The notes beneath the pieces were generated by a model that had not been told where the DNA came from, made no database searches, and saw only the letters and a list, made by a program, of their open reading frames with translations. A stretch of 64,000 nucleotides of DNA from NCBI RefSeq assembly GCF_029846275.1, contig NZ_JARVWS010000002.1, forward strand, positions 434,001 to 498,000, given 5' to 3'. The stretch is from Nocardioides sp. CER19 (GTDB taxonomy: Bacteria; Actinomycetota; Actinomycetes; Propionibacteriales; Nocardioidaceae). The position numbers were made by a program, and so were the translations under genes. Of this stretch, positions 23,564-31,673 are shown one piece after another (position 1 is the first letter of the stretch; each line of letters opens with the position of its first letter).

Positions 23564-24062
23564 CGCCGGCGAGCCGGCGTACGCGACCGCTGACCGCGAG
23601 ATCGTGGTCTCCCGGCTGATCGGTGCCCCGCCGGGCCCGGTGTTCGAGGCGTTCACGCTCGTCCGGCACCTGTCGCGGTGGTGGGGACCGGAGGGGTTCA
23701 CCACGACGACGCGCTCGTTCGAGTTCCGCGTCGGCGGGGAGTGGGACTTCGTGCTGCACGGGCCGGACGGGACCGACTACCAGGAGTGGATCACCTGGAC
23801 CGAGATCGTCCCGTCCGAGCGGATCGCGCTGGCGCACGGCGCATCCCGCGACGACCCGAACGCGTTCTCGTCGGTCCTGACCTTCGAGCCGGTCGGCGAG
23901 GAGACCCGGATCGTGATGCGGACGCTGTTCCCCACCAAAGAGCTTCGCGACGAGGCGGCCGAGAAGTACCACGCGATCGAGGGCGGCCAGCAGACCCTGA
24001 GCCACCTGGCGACGTACGTCGCCGAGCTCGTCCGGATCGTCCGGGCGGGAGGGGAGGACTGA
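23550..24062 (+). CDS. SRPBCC (AHSA1-like) domain protein
   Basis: 170 residues with the START-like pattern: FEAFTLVRHLSRWWGPEGFT, VGGEWDFVLHGPDG, and a C-terminal helix. This domain forms a hydrophobic ligand-binding cavity. The pairing with an ArsR regulator is a common bacterial cassette; ligand unknown. AGGAGG lies 9 bases before the ATG. Confidence 0.9.
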   Translation: MTTSNAGEPAYATADREIVVSRLIGAPPGPVFEAFTLVRHLSRWWGPEGFTTTTRSFEFRVGGEWDFVLHGPDGTDYQEWITWTEIVPSERIALAHGASRDDPNAFSSVLTFEPVGEETRIVMRTLFPTKELRDEAAEKYHAIEGGQQTLSHLATYVAELVRIVRAGGED

Positions 24063-24682
24063 TGGCCGGGAAGGTGTTCTTCAGCGTGTCGATGTCACTG
24101 GACGGCTTCATCGCGCCCGACTCGCCCGGCGAGCTGATGGGACGCCAGTGGATGGAGCTGCAGCGGTGGGTCTTCCCGCAGCGGTTCTTCCGGGAGAACC
24201 TCAAGCGCGGCGGCGGTGGCGAGGAGGGGCGCGACAACGACATCCTCCGCGAGACGTACGAGCGCACCGGGGCGAGCGTGATGGGCAAGCGCATGTTCGA
24301 CGCCGGCGAGGAGATGTGGCCCGAGGAGGCACCGTTCCACACGCCGGTGTTCGTCGTGACGCACGAGAAGCGGAACCCCTGGGAGCGGCCGGGCGGGACC
24401 ACGTTCCACTTCGTCAACGACGGGATCGAGGCCGCGCTCGACCTGGCCCGCGACGCAGCGGGCGACCGCGACGTGCGGATCGCGGGAGGCGGCGCGACAC
24501 TCGTGGAGTACGTCAACGCCGGCCTGGTCGATGAGTTCTCGGTCGCCCTGTCACCCGTGCTGTTCGGCTCCGGGGTCCGCCTGTTCGATGGCATCGACGC
24601 GGGCCGCATCGCTCTCGAGCCGGTCGGCGTGGAGTCCTCCCCGCGGGTGACGCACCTGGCCTACGCCGTCCGGCAGCGGTAG
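24062..24682 (+). CDS. Dihydrofolate-reductase-like (RibD C-terminal) reductase
   Basis: 206 residues. It begins VFFSVSMSLDGFIA and has GGGATLVEYVNAGLVDEFSVALSPVLFGSG, both hallmarks of the RibD C-terminal/DHFR-like family that reduces small heterocycles with NADPH. The start overlaps the previous stop by one base. Third gene of the ArsR cassette. Confidence 0.88.
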   Translation: MAGKVFFSVSMSLDGFIAPDSPGELMGRQWMELQRWVFPQRFFRENLKRGGGGEEGRDNDILRETYERTGASVMGKRMFDAGEEMWPEEAPFHTPVFVVTHEKRNPWERPGGTTFHFVNDGIEAALDLARDAAGDRDVRIAGGGATLVEYVNAGLVDEFSVALSPVLFGSGVRLFDGIDAGRIALEPVGVESSPRVTHLAYAVRQR

Positions 24683-24704
24683 CCGCGTTCCCAGGCCCGC
24701 GGTC

Positions 24705-24840
24705 CTACGCGGCGTGGATGCGTCGGATGAGGTCCAGGTCGTCGTCGGTGAGGTGTGGTCGACCCGGCTGGTCTCGGTGCCGGTGGCGTGGGGGAGGCGT
24801 GGCCGAGGAGGGTGGCGGACCTGGTCGAGCAGCAAGTGCC
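24705..24840 (-). pseudogene. Decayed C-terminus of a tyrosine recombinase
   Basis: Read on the minus strand in three frames the fragments are LLLDQV, then ATLLGHASPT, then HLTDDDLDLIRRIHAA followed by TAG at 24707-24705. Together they reproduce the usual integrase ending (...VATLLGHASPTTTxxYTHLTDDDL...). Two frameshifts separate the pieces and the catalytic Tyr is not preserved. No N-terminal part is visible; the rest is deleted. Confidence 0.6.
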
Positions 24841-24921
24841 CAGGCATTCGAGAGGATGCGGCCGCCGGGCCCGGGTTACCTTCTGAGTACGGCCTCGGGA
24901 TGGCCTCGGAAAGTGGGGCAC

Positions 24922-25293
24922 ATGGAGCTGCGGCGGGCAGGCTGGATGCTTGCCGCGGAGATCGACTCGATCCCCTTGGCCCGCCGGCTGGTTGCGAGTC
25001 GTCTGCGCGAACTGCCCGCACCTTCCTTGGACATCGTCCTCGTCTTGACCAGCGAACTCGTGACGAACGCGGTCCGCCACGGGGCGGGCCCAGTGGAGCT
25101 GCGCCTGACCTGGGGCGCAGGACCGGTCCGTGTCGAGGTCCAGGACCAGTCGGCAGAGCGTCCAGTGCTGCGGAGGGTGGACCGAGAGGCGACCAGTGGC
25201 CGGGGCCTCGTGCTCGTCGATGCCCTGTCGGGTAGTTGGGGCGTGGAGCAGGCGGGGGCCGGCAAGACCGTCTGGTTCACGCTCGACCGTTAG
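24922..25293 (+). CDS. RsbW-like anti-sigma/ATP-binding protein
   Basis: 123 residues, a stand-alone HATPase_c_2 domain: N-box LTSELVTNAVRHG (~42-54), VEVQDQSAERPVLR and the ATP lid SGRGLVLVDAL. Such proteins regulate alternative sigma factors. It converges on a STAS-domain gene and their stop codons overlap. The ATG at 24922 is chosen because the domain begins at once; an upstream in-frame ATG adds an Arg/Pro-rich stretch within the recombinase remnant. Confidence 0.85.
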   Translation: MELRRAGWMLAAEIDSIPLARRLVASRLRELPAPSLDIVLVLTSELVTNAVRHGAGPVELRLTWGAGPVRVEVQDQSAERPVLRRVDREATSGRGLVLVDALSGSWGVEQAGAGKTVWFTLDR

Positions 25294-25646
25294 GCGAGCA
25301 GGAAGTCCAGCCTGGTGGCCGTCAGCAGCCGCCGCGGGAGATTGGTGTGACAGCTGACCTGCAGCTTCGCTCCCGTGGCGGAGAGACGGTTGTGTGTCTC
25401 CGCCAGCCAGTCAAGCGTGGCGGCGTCCAGGAAGGTCAGCCCGTCGAGGTCCACGATGAGGCGCCGCAGGTCGCCAGCTGCCGCGTCGTTCCCGACTTCT
25501 CGAAGAGCAGGCGCGGTGGAGATGTCGGCCTCCCCGCGCAGCTCGACCACCATGGTCTCCCCGTCCGGCCGGCGCACTTCGATGCTCAGCGCCTCGTCGT
25601 GCCCCCGCCCATCCGGCGGGTGAAGCTGGTTCGGCTCCGACAGCAT
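25290..25646 (-). CDS. STAS-domain anti-anti-sigma-like protein lacking the phosphorylatable serine
   Basis: 118 residues: an acidic N-terminal 20 residues, then a STAS fold with VVELRGEADISTAPALRE and DLDGLTFLDAATLDWL. In RsbV/SpoIIAA the last motif reads FLDSxG with the Ser phosphorylated by the kinase; here it is FLDAAT, so that site is Ala. It may be an unregulated antagonist or a non-sigma STAS protein. A GGGTAC element is 118 bases upstream. Confidence 0.8.
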   Translation of the reverse strand: MLSEPNQLHPPDGRGHDEALSIEVRRPDGETMVVELRGEADISTAPALREVGNDAAAGDLRRLIVDLDGLTFLDAATLDWLAETHNRLSATGAKLQVSCHTNLPRRLLTATRLDFLLA

Positions 25647-25764
25647 CGCGATCACCGTGGTCTCCCCGGGGCCCTCCCGCAGCTGGTGCGCGGCTCCCGT
25701 GTTGATAACTCGCCGGGAATGCCGCCGCTGGTGCGGAGAACGAAGAAGACTCGGTATCTCGACG

Positions 25765-25784
25765 GTACCCCACCATCGTGCTGT
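25765..25784 (-). promoter_or_regulatory. Candidate sigma-B-type promoter upstream of the STAS gene
   Basis: Minus strand GGGTAC (25770-25765) with GCGT 15 bases further upstream, fitting GNNT-N14..16-GGGTAC. The 215-base gap 25647-25861 otherwise shows nothing I can name. Confidence 0.35.
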
Positions 25785-25861
25785 CACGCACGCCGGACAG
25801 CACGCGCCCTCGACGGCAGGGTGTGCGGTCCGGCGATGCACGCAGTCCGGTCTGCGAGGGT

Positions 25862-26257
25862 TCACTCAGCTCGCTTGACCGCGACCACGGGGCACTTCGC
25901 GTCGAGGAGGACCTGCTGGGAGCTGCTCCCGAGGAACAGCTTGCCGACCGGCGACCGCCGCCGGAGGCCGATCACGATCAGGCCCGCGTCGACCGCATCG
26001 GCCACGGTGAGGATCTCCTCCGCCGGGGACTGCGCCTGCAGCGACTGGCGGAGCTCGTGGTCGATGCCCAGTGAGCTGAGCCGCTCCTCGAGGGCGTCCC
26101 AGTCCGCGGCGCTCGCGAACGCGGGGTGGGCGTCGTTGCCGCGTACGCCGGAGTTGACCACGACGACCCGATCGCCGTCTCGTCCGGCGAGGGTCACGGC
26201 GTAGTCGATGGCTGCGGTGCCCTCCGGAGACGGGACGTATCCGACGACGATGTTCAT
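25862..26257 (-). CDS. Universal stress protein (UspA family)
   Basis: 131 residues, one Usp domain: MNIVVGYVPSPEG at the start and the ATP-binding motif IVIGLRRRSPVGKLFLGSSSQQVL near the end (G-x2-G-x9-G-S pattern, with an R-rich variation in the first part). The ATG at 26257 has AAGGAG 6 bases upstream. It lies among stress-related genes. Confidence 0.9.
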   Translation of the reverse strand: MNIVVGYVPSPEGTAAIDYAVTLAGRDGDRVVVVNSGVRGNDAHPAFASAADWDALEERLSSLGIDHELRQSLQAQSPAEEILTVADAVDAGLIVIGLRRRSPVGKLFLGSSSQQVLLDAKCPVVAVKRAE

Positions 26258-26395
26258 GTTGATCTCCTTGGGCTGAGCTTCGGGGTCTGTCTCCTCATCG
26301 CCGACGGGTCGAGAACCTCGTCCGTGGCGCGCTACGAGCTGCTCGACACTCTGCACGACAACGTGGAGCGTGCGAAGTCCCGGCAGCAGCTCGTC

Positions 26396-27253
26396 TCAGT
26401 CCGCTCCCGCCCCCGGGTGCGAGCCCGCCTCGAGGACCTCGCCGGTGAGGCCGTCGATCAGCTGGGTGCCCTCACCGGCCGAGCGCAGGGCGCGCAGTGC
26501 GATGGCGCGACGGTCGAACGACTGGGGCTCGACACTGCGGTCCGGCCCGGCGAGGATCCAGCGGCGGGCGGGTCGGGTGCCGCGCGCAGGTCGTTCGGGT
26601 TCAGGGTCCCGGTCCACGGGTGCGACGTACCCGCCGCGCAGCGCCTCGGCGAGCCGCGCGGCTCGCACCCGGCCGATGCCCGGGTGGTGGCGGAGACCCT
26701 CGGGCGCGGCCTCGGCGACCGCTGCGACGCTGCCGTAGGCGGCGAGCAGGCTGCGGGCCATGGTCGGACTGATACCCGGGACGACGGCGAGCATCACCTC
26801 GGCCTGTGCTGACGGATGTCGCGGGACTCGTCGGGGGCCGTCGCCGCGGTTGGTCGGCGCGGCGCGCCGGGCCCGCTTGGCGAGTCGGAGGAGCCACGCA
26901 GCACTGTCCTCGGCGTCCAGGCTGTGCAACACGGTGAACCCGTCCTCGACCAACCGGCACACCGCACCCCGCCAGGCGTCCTCGGCGATCCAACGGGGCT
27001 CACCCTCGATCAGGAGGACCGCCTGCGGGAACGCCGACTGCAAGCGCACCGCTTGGTCGAAGATGCGCCCGTCGCGGATCGACGCGCCCAGATCACCGGG
27101 ACCCTTGCGCTCGATCGCCAGCCCGGGTCCGAGCACGTAGTCGCCCACCGGCAGGTCCGTGAGCCGTACGTCGAGGCCGGCGGCCATGAGTGCCTCCGGG
27201 ATGCCGCTGCCCCTCTCGCGGTGGTCGACCAGGACCGGACCCATCTCGACCAC
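26396..27253 (-). CDS. ERCC4-type (XPF/Hef-like) nuclease with helix-hairpin-helix domain
   Basis: 285 residues. Residues ~5-130 are the ERCC4 nuclease: LVDHRERGSGIPEAL, the catalytic AIERKGPGDL (ERK-x3-D at ~48-54) and FPQAVLLIEG. Residues ~150-205 hold a helix-hairpin-helix (VPGISPTMARSLL, HHPGIGRVRAARL) for DNA binding. It is predicted to cut branched DNA. The ~70-residue C-terminal tail is unrecognised. The start is the GTG at 27253 or the ATG at 27244; neither has a clear Shine-Dalgarno. Confidence 0.83.
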   Translation of the reverse strand: MVEMGPVLVDHRERGSGIPEALMAAGLDVRLTDLPVGDYVLGPGLAIERKGPGDLGASIRDGRIFDQAVRLQSAFPQAVLLIEGEPRWIAEDAWRGAVCRLVEDGFTVLHSLDAEDSAAWLLRLAKRARRAAPTNRGDGPRRVPRHPSAQAEVMLAVVPGISPTMARSLLAAYGSVAAVAEAAPEGLRHHPGIGRVRAARLAEALRGGYVAPVDRDPEPERPARGTRPARRWILAGPDRSVEPQSFDRRAIALRALRSAGEGTQLIDGLTGEVLEAGSHPGAGAD

Positions 27254-27292
27254 GCCACGACGCTACCCGGACGCCTTCGCCGCCAAACGACA

Positions 27293-27328
27293 GCGGAGCG
27301 GGCCCGCTCAGAGGCGGGCCCGCTCCGC
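27293..27328 (-). terminator. Strong intrinsic terminator of the catalase gene
   Basis: A perfect 15-bp stem (27293-27307 with 27314-27328) and a 6-base loop, 10 bases after the catalase stop codon, followed on the minus strand by TGTCGTTT. Confidence 0.85.
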
Positions 27329-27337
27329 GGTGAGGCA

Positions 27338-29479
27338 TCAGCGGGGGAGGGCCCGTTCCCACACCCGGTGCGCGCCCATGAGGGTCGAGACCTCCGAGAG
27401 CACCTCCAGCGGAGCCGAGGAGTTCACGATGCCGGGACCGGACGGGTCGACGCCGGCCGCCGTGAGCGACTCGGACCCGTCGCCCCAGACGCCGATCGCC
27501 TTGCCGTGCCGGAAGCACTCCTGGACCAGGAGGACCACGTGCGGGTCGACGGCGTGGGCGCCGGTCCCGTCGGCGACGAGCAGGGCGTCCAGCTCCACGG
27601 ACCGCGCCGTCGTGTAGCTGCGCTGTCCCGGCGTCCCGTCGCCGAGCACGCCGCCGGTCGGGGCGATGAGCAGCGGCACCATGCCGGCCTCGAAGACGGC
27701 CGCCCGCAGCTCGCCGACCTGCTCCAGGGAGGTGCCCGGCGCGACGACGACACCGATCATGCGGCCATCGAGCGGCCAGGTCTCGCCGACCATCGACAGC
27801 GCCGGGCTGGGCTGCGGCTCGGTCAGCGGCTCGGTCGGCTCCGGCGCGGCCATGCCCAGCTGCTCGGCGACCTGCGCGCAGAGCTCGCCGTCGATGTTGG
27901 CCAGGCACTGCAGCTGCCGGGCGCGGATGGTCTGCTCGTAGCACTTGCCGAGCTCGAAGGCGTACGCCGCGACGATGTGCTCCTGCTCGACCGGCGTCAT
28001 CGACTTCCAGAACTGCCGCACCTGCGTGTAGTGGTCGTCGAACGACGCCGCCTGCGCGCGGCTCTTCGGTCCCGAGACCTGCACCGGCGCCTCGACGAAC
28101 GCGTTGTCGTCGACGCCGGCGTGGAACGGGCAGCCGCCGTCGAGGGAGTTGGGCCGGTACGGCGCCACGCCACGGTGCACGCCGTCCTGGTGGAAGCCGT
28201 CCCGGAGCATGTCGTTGACGGGCGCGTGCGGCCGGTTGATCGGGATCTGGTTGAAGTTCGGGCCGCCCAGACGGGTCAGCTGCGTGTCGACGTACGAGAA
28301 GAGGCGGGTCTGCAGGAGCGGGTCGTCGGTGACGTCGATGCCCCGGACGAGGTTGCCGACGTGGAACGCCACCTGCTCGGTCTCCGCGAAGTAGTTGGAG
28401 GGGTTGCGGTTGAGCACGAGCTTGCCGATCCGCTGCACCTCCGCGAGCTCCTCGGGGACGATCTTCGTCGGGTCGAGCAGGTCGATGCCCTCGAACGTCT
28501 GGTCCGGCGTGTCCGGGAAGACCTGGATGCCGAGCTCCCACTCGGGGTAGGCGCCGGCCTCGATGGCGTCGGCGAGGTCGCGCCGGTGGAAGTCGGGGTC
28601 GAAGCCCCCGAGGAACTGCGCCTCCTCCCAGACCAGGCCGTGCACGCCGAGCTTGGGCTTCCAGTGGAACTTCGCCAGCGTCGTCTCCCCGGCCGCGTTG
28701 ACCAGCCGGAAGGTGTGAACGCCGAAGCCCTCCATCATCCGGTAGGAACGCGGGATGCCGCGGTCGGACATGTTCCACATCGTGTGGTGCTGCGCCTCGG
28801 TGTGCAGCGAGACGAAGTCCCAGAACGTGTCGTGGGCGCTCTGCGCCTGCGGGATCTCCCGGTCCGGGTGCGGCTTGGCCGCGTGGACGACGTCGGGGAA
28901 CTTGATGCCGTCCTGGATGAAGAAGACCGGGATGTTGTTGCCGACGAGGTCGAAGTTGCCCTCCTCGGTGTAGAACTTCGTCGCGAAGCCGCGGGTGTCC
29001 CGCACCGTGTCGGCGCTCCCGCGGGACCCGAGCACTGTCGAGAACCGGGTGAAGACGGGCGTCTCGACACCCTTCTGCAAGAACGCGGCGCAGGTCACGG
29101 AGTCGGCGTTGCCGTAGGCCGTGAAGACCCCGTGCGCCGCGTAGCCCCGGGCATGGACGACCCGCTCGGGGATGCGCTCGTGGTCGAAGTGGGTGATCTT
29201 CTCGCGGAGGTGGTGGTCCTGGAGCAGCGTCGGGCCACGCTCGCCCGCCTTGAGCGAGTGGTCGGTGTCGCGCAGCCGGGCGCCGACCGAGGTCGTCAGC
29301 CACTCGCCCTGTTGGGCGTTGACCGCCTGGTCCTCGTCGGCGACCGCACCGCTCGCGGTGCGGACCTCGGGACCGGTCTGGTCCGGCTTCGGCGGCAGCG
29401 GGCCGCGCGGTTCGGTGGGCTCGTCGAACGAGGGCTCCTCGGAGCCGGGCGCGCCGGGGACGTCGAACTTGTCAGGCAT
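27338..29479 (-). CDS. katE: Large-subunit catalase (HPII/KatE type)
   Basis: 713 residues, the long form. Haem-side residues are visible: VVHARGYAAHG with the distal His (~105), FFIQDGIKFPD with the Asn-equivalent region (~190), and RLFSYVDTQLTRLG with the proximal Tyr (~396). The C-terminal ~150 residues (from about 565, MIGVVVAPG) form the DJ-1/PfpI-like domain of HPII. It degrades hydrogen peroxide in the cytoplasm. The ATG at 29479 has GGAGGT upstream; a GGGTAC promoter element lies 39 bases before it. Divergent from a peroxide-using P450. Confidence 0.93.
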   Translation of the reverse strand: MPDKFDVPGAPGSEEPSFDEPTEPRGPLPPKPDQTGPEVRTASGAVADEDQAVNAQQGEWLTTSVGARLRDTDHSLKAGERGPTLLQDHHLREKITHFDHERIPERVVHARGYAAHGVFTAYGNADSVTCAAFLQKGVETPVFTRFSTVLGSRGSADTVRDTRGFATKFYTEEGNFDLVGNNIPVFFIQDGIKFPDVVHAAKPHPDREIPQAQSAHDTFWDFVSLHTEAQHHTMWNMSDRGIPRSYRMMEGFGVHTFRLVNAAGETTLAKFHWKPKLGVHGLVWEEAQFLGGFDPDFHRRDLADAIEAGAYPEWELGIQVFPDTPDQTFEGIDLLDPTKIVPEELAEVQRIGKLVLNRNPSNYFAETEQVAFHVGNLVRGIDVTDDPLLQTRLFSYVDTQLTRLGGPNFNQIPINRPHAPVNDMLRDGFHQDGVHRGVAPYRPNSLDGGCPFHAGVDDNAFVEAPVQVSGPKSRAQAASFDDHYTQVRQFWKSMTPVEQEHIVAAYAFELGKCYEQTIRARQLQCLANIDGELCAQVAEQLGMAAPEPTEPLTEPQPSPALSMVGETWPLDGRMIGVVVAPGTSLEQVGELRAAVFEAGMVPLLIAPTGGVLGDGTPGQRSYTTARSVELDALLVADGTGAHAVDPHVVLLVQECFRHGKAIGVWGDGSESLTAAGVDPSGPGIVNSSAPLEVLSEVSTLMGAHRVWERALPR

Positions 29480-29518
29480 GGGGACCTCCGAGACGTGGAT
29501 GGGTCGGACCCGGCGCGT

Positions 29519-29543
29519 GTACCCGATCCCTCCGGCGATACGC
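29519..29543 (-). promoter_or_regulatory. Sigma-B-type promoter of katE
   Basis: Minus strand GCGT (29543-29540), 15-base spacer, GGGTAC (29524-29519). It lies in the 100-base gap shared with the divergent P450 gene. Confidence 0.5.
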
Positions 29544-29565
29544 GCCGCGCCCGACGTTCCGGTGT

Positions 29566-29571
29566 GGGTAC
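29566..29571 (+). promoter_or_regulatory. GGGTAC element 8 bases before the P450 start codon
   Basis: TGGGTACCGC; eight bases to the ATG at 29580 and no Shine-Dalgarno, implying a leaderless mRNA under the same sigma class as katE. Confidence 0.45.
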
Positions 29572-29579
29572 CGCACCGC

Positions 29580-30809
29580 ATGTCCGCCTACGTCCCGCGC
29601 GTCCCGCGCCGCAGGAACGACCTCGCCCTCAAGCTCTGGCGCGAGGGCTATCGCGCCCTGCCCGCCGAGCGGCTGCGCCACGAGGACCCGGACGCCTTCG
29701 CCGGGTCGCTCCTCGGCCGGCGTACGGCGGTCGTCCGGGGACCGGCCGGCGCGAGGCTGTTCTACGACGACGCCGTCGTGAGCCGGAGGCGCGCGATGCC
29801 CGCCCCGCTGGCCGGGCTGCTCTTCGGTCGAGGGGCGGTGCACGGGATGGACGACCGCGCGCACGCCGAGCGCAAGGAGATGTTCATGGACCTCCTCGCC
29901 GACGAGCGGATCGCCCCGCTCGCGTCCGCGGCGTGCGACGACCTGCGGCGGCGGGCCGACTCCTGGCGGGGGCGGGAGGTCGTCGTCTTCGACGAGCTCG
30001 CCGAGACGTACGGCGCCGCCGTGCTGCGCTGGGCGGGGGTGGACCTGTCCCCGGCGGATGCGCGTCGGTGGTCGCGCCGGCTGGCGGCGATCGTCGACGG
30101 CTTCGGCTTCGCCGGCAGGGCCTACCCGCGCGGCTGGGCGGCCCGCGTGCTCGCCGACCGGTGGGCGACACGGCTGGTGGAGGACACGCGCTCCGGGCGG
30201 CGGACGCCCGAGCCCGGGACGGTGCTGGCCGTCATCGCGGGCAGCGAGCTCCCGGCGCGAGTGGCCGGGGTGGAGCTGCTCAACGTGCTGCGCCCCACGG
30301 TCGCCGTCGCCTGGCTGGGGACGTTCGCGGTCTTGGCGCTCGCCGAGCACCCGCAGTGGGCCGCCCAGCTGCGCGGCCCCGACGCCGACCCCCGGCGGGT
30401 GGCGTTCGTCCACGAGGTGCGTCGGCTCTACCCGTTCGTGCCGGCCCTCGCCGGCCGGGTGACGTGTCCGGTGAAGGCGGGTGATGTCGACCTGGGCCCG
30501 GGCGACCGGATCGTGCTCGACGTGGTCGGCACCGACCAGGACCCCCAGCAGTGGCGGGCACCGGGCGAGTTCCTCCCCGAGCGGTTCCAGGACCTCGACC
30601 CCGACCCGTACGCCTTCGTCCCGCAGGGCGGCGGTGACCCGGCCACCGGGCACCGGTGCCCCGGCGAGCCGCTGACCGTCCGGCTGCTGGCCGACACGGT
30701 CGGTGTCGTCGCCGACCTCGACCTGCAGGTCGTCTCGCGGCCGGCGTACGACCCGACGCGGATGCCGTCGTGCCCGGACCGGGGTCTGGTGGTCAGCGTC
30801 GCTCCGTGA
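29580..30809 (+). CDS. CYP152-type cytochrome P450 (fatty acid peroxygenase)
   Basis: 409 residues. The haem-binding stretch FVPQGGGDPATGHRCPGE (Cys ~358) and EVRRLYPFVP (~285) match the CYP152 group (BsBeta/SPalpha/OleT), which hydroxylates or decarboxylates fatty acids using H2O2 instead of a redox partner. The I-helix lacks the usual acid-Thr pair and instead has NVLRPTVAV (~236), whose Arg binds the fatty-acid carboxylate in this group. Its placement back-to-back with a catalase fits a peroxide-linked role. Confidence 0.85.
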   Translation: MSAYVPRVPRRRNDLALKLWREGYRALPAERLRHEDPDAFAGSLLGRRTAVVRGPAGARLFYDDAVVSRRRAMPAPLAGLLFGRGAVHGMDDRAHAERKEMFMDLLADERIAPLASAACDDLRRRADSWRGREVVVFDELAETYGAAVLRWAGVDLSPADARRWSRRLAAIVDGFGFAGRAYPRGWAARVLADRWATRLVEDTRSGRRTPEPGTVLAVIAGSELPARVAGVELLNVLRPTVAVAWLGTFAVLALAEHPQWAAQLRGPDADPRRVAFVHEVRRLYPFVPALAGRVTCPVKAGDVDLGPGDRIVLDVVGTDQDPQQWRAPGEFLPERFQDLDPDPYAFVPQGGGDPATGHRCPGEPLTVRLLADTVGVVADLDLQVVSRPAYDPTRMPSCPDRGLVVSVAP

Positions 30810-30826
30810 CGGGACCGGGAGTCCGG

Positions 30827-30949
30827 TCAGGTCACTCTGCGCCGAGCCGGCGCGGGCACGGAGGACGACCGGGGGCTGCTGGCGGGGGACCACTCCAGGT
30901 CGCACCAGCGGTTCCGCGTCACGACCACGGTGGTGACCCGGGAGCTCAT
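30827..30949 (-). pseudogene. Remnant of a family 2 glycosyltransferase N-terminus
   Basis: From the ATG at 30949 the frame reads VTTVVVTRNRWCDLEWS, the classic GT2 opening. After one frameshift it continues VPRQQPPVVLRARAGSAQ where intact enzymes have LPRxxxPVVLVDNGSTD; the first frame stops at 30827. The rest of the gene is absent. Confidence 0.5.
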
Positions 30950-30992
30950 GCGGTCGTCCGGTCGACGCGCGTGCCGAGGACGTCGACGCCCG

Positions 30993-31571
30993 TCAGACCG
31001 CCTTCGAGAGGGCGTCCTTCACCCGGTCCACCATCGAGGCGAACGGCCCGACCATCTTCTGCTGCGGCGATCCGGGGTCGACGTGGGGGTGCGGGTGGGT
31101 CGGCGCCATCGCCTCGGCCGCCTTGATCTTGGTGCCGAGGGTGCGCCGCTCCTCCTCGTCACGGCTCGCGAGGAGGGGCTCGAACTCCTCGGTCTCCTCG
31201 GCCTCGGCGTGCTCGTCGACCGACTTGCGGAACGCCTCGAGCCTGAGGTCGAACTCGGGGTCGTCCAGGTCCATCTTCTCGAGGTCGGCGAGCACCGCGT
31301 TGGCGTCCGCCTCCTCGCGGTTGCGCGCATCGACGACGTGCTGCCCGGCGGCGTCCGCGGACACCGGGCGCAGCACCATCTCCTCGGCCGTCTCGTGGAC
31401 GGCGAGCAGCGCACGCAGCGAGTCGAAGGCCTCCTGCTTGTCCGTACCGTTCGAACGCTTGACCTCGGCGAACAGGTCCTTGATCTGGGCGTGCTGCTCC
31501 AGCAGCACGCGGATCACGTCACCCTCCGGCAGCCGGGCCGCCTTGGCGCGGTCCTCCGCAGCGTCACCCAT
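30993..31571 (-). CDS. Hemerythrin HHE-domain protein
   Basis: 192 residues, helical. Candidate di-iron ligands: VLLEQHAQIKDLF (~27), LLAVHETAEEMV (~67), DARNREEADA and SVDEHAEAEETEEF (~125). Bacterial HHE proteins bind oxygen or sense redox state and NO. The C-terminal ~40 residues include a His/Pro segment (THPHPHVDPG). The ATG at 31571 has GGAGGAG 5 bases upstream; GGGTAC elements lie 46 and 70 bases upstream. Confidence 0.85.
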   Translation of the reverse strand: MGDAAEDRAKAARLPEGDVIRVLLEQHAQIKDLFAEVKRSNGTDKQEAFDSLRALLAVHETAEEMVLRPVSADAAGQHVVDARNREEADANAVLADLEKMDLDDPEFDLRLEAFRKSVDEHAEAEETEEFEPLLASRDEEERRTLGTKIKAAEAMAPTHPHPHVDPGSPQQKMVGPFASMVDRVKDALSKAV

Positions 31572-31617
31572 GTCATCTCCTCCGTGTCGGTGTCCGGCGA
31601 TCACCGGACCGGGATCG

Positions 31618-31647
31618 GTACCCCACCGGCACGAGTCACACGTACCC
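31618..31647 (-). promoter_or_regulatory. Two GGGTAC elements upstream of the hemerythrin gene
   Basis: Minus strand GGGTAC at 31647-31642 and 31623-31618. The second has GTGT 14 bases upstream, fitting the relaxed sigma-B consensus. Confidence 0.4.
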
Positions 31648-31673
31648 GGCCCGGCATGTCGCCGACCGGTTGC

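Noticed and set aside
26281-26395. Short coding-like plus-strand stretch (ARYELLDTLHDNVERAKSRQQL) between the Usp and ERCC4 genes
   Set aside because: It has no start or Shine-Dalgarno and runs into the antisense of the nuclease gene; the resemblance to a helix is not enough.
26816-30484. 1222-codon open frame on the plus strand across the ERCC4 and catalase genes
   Set aside because: It is the antisense of two well-recognised minus-strand genes; its composition (Arg, Val, Asp, His) is the usual GC-rich shadow, with no domain visible.
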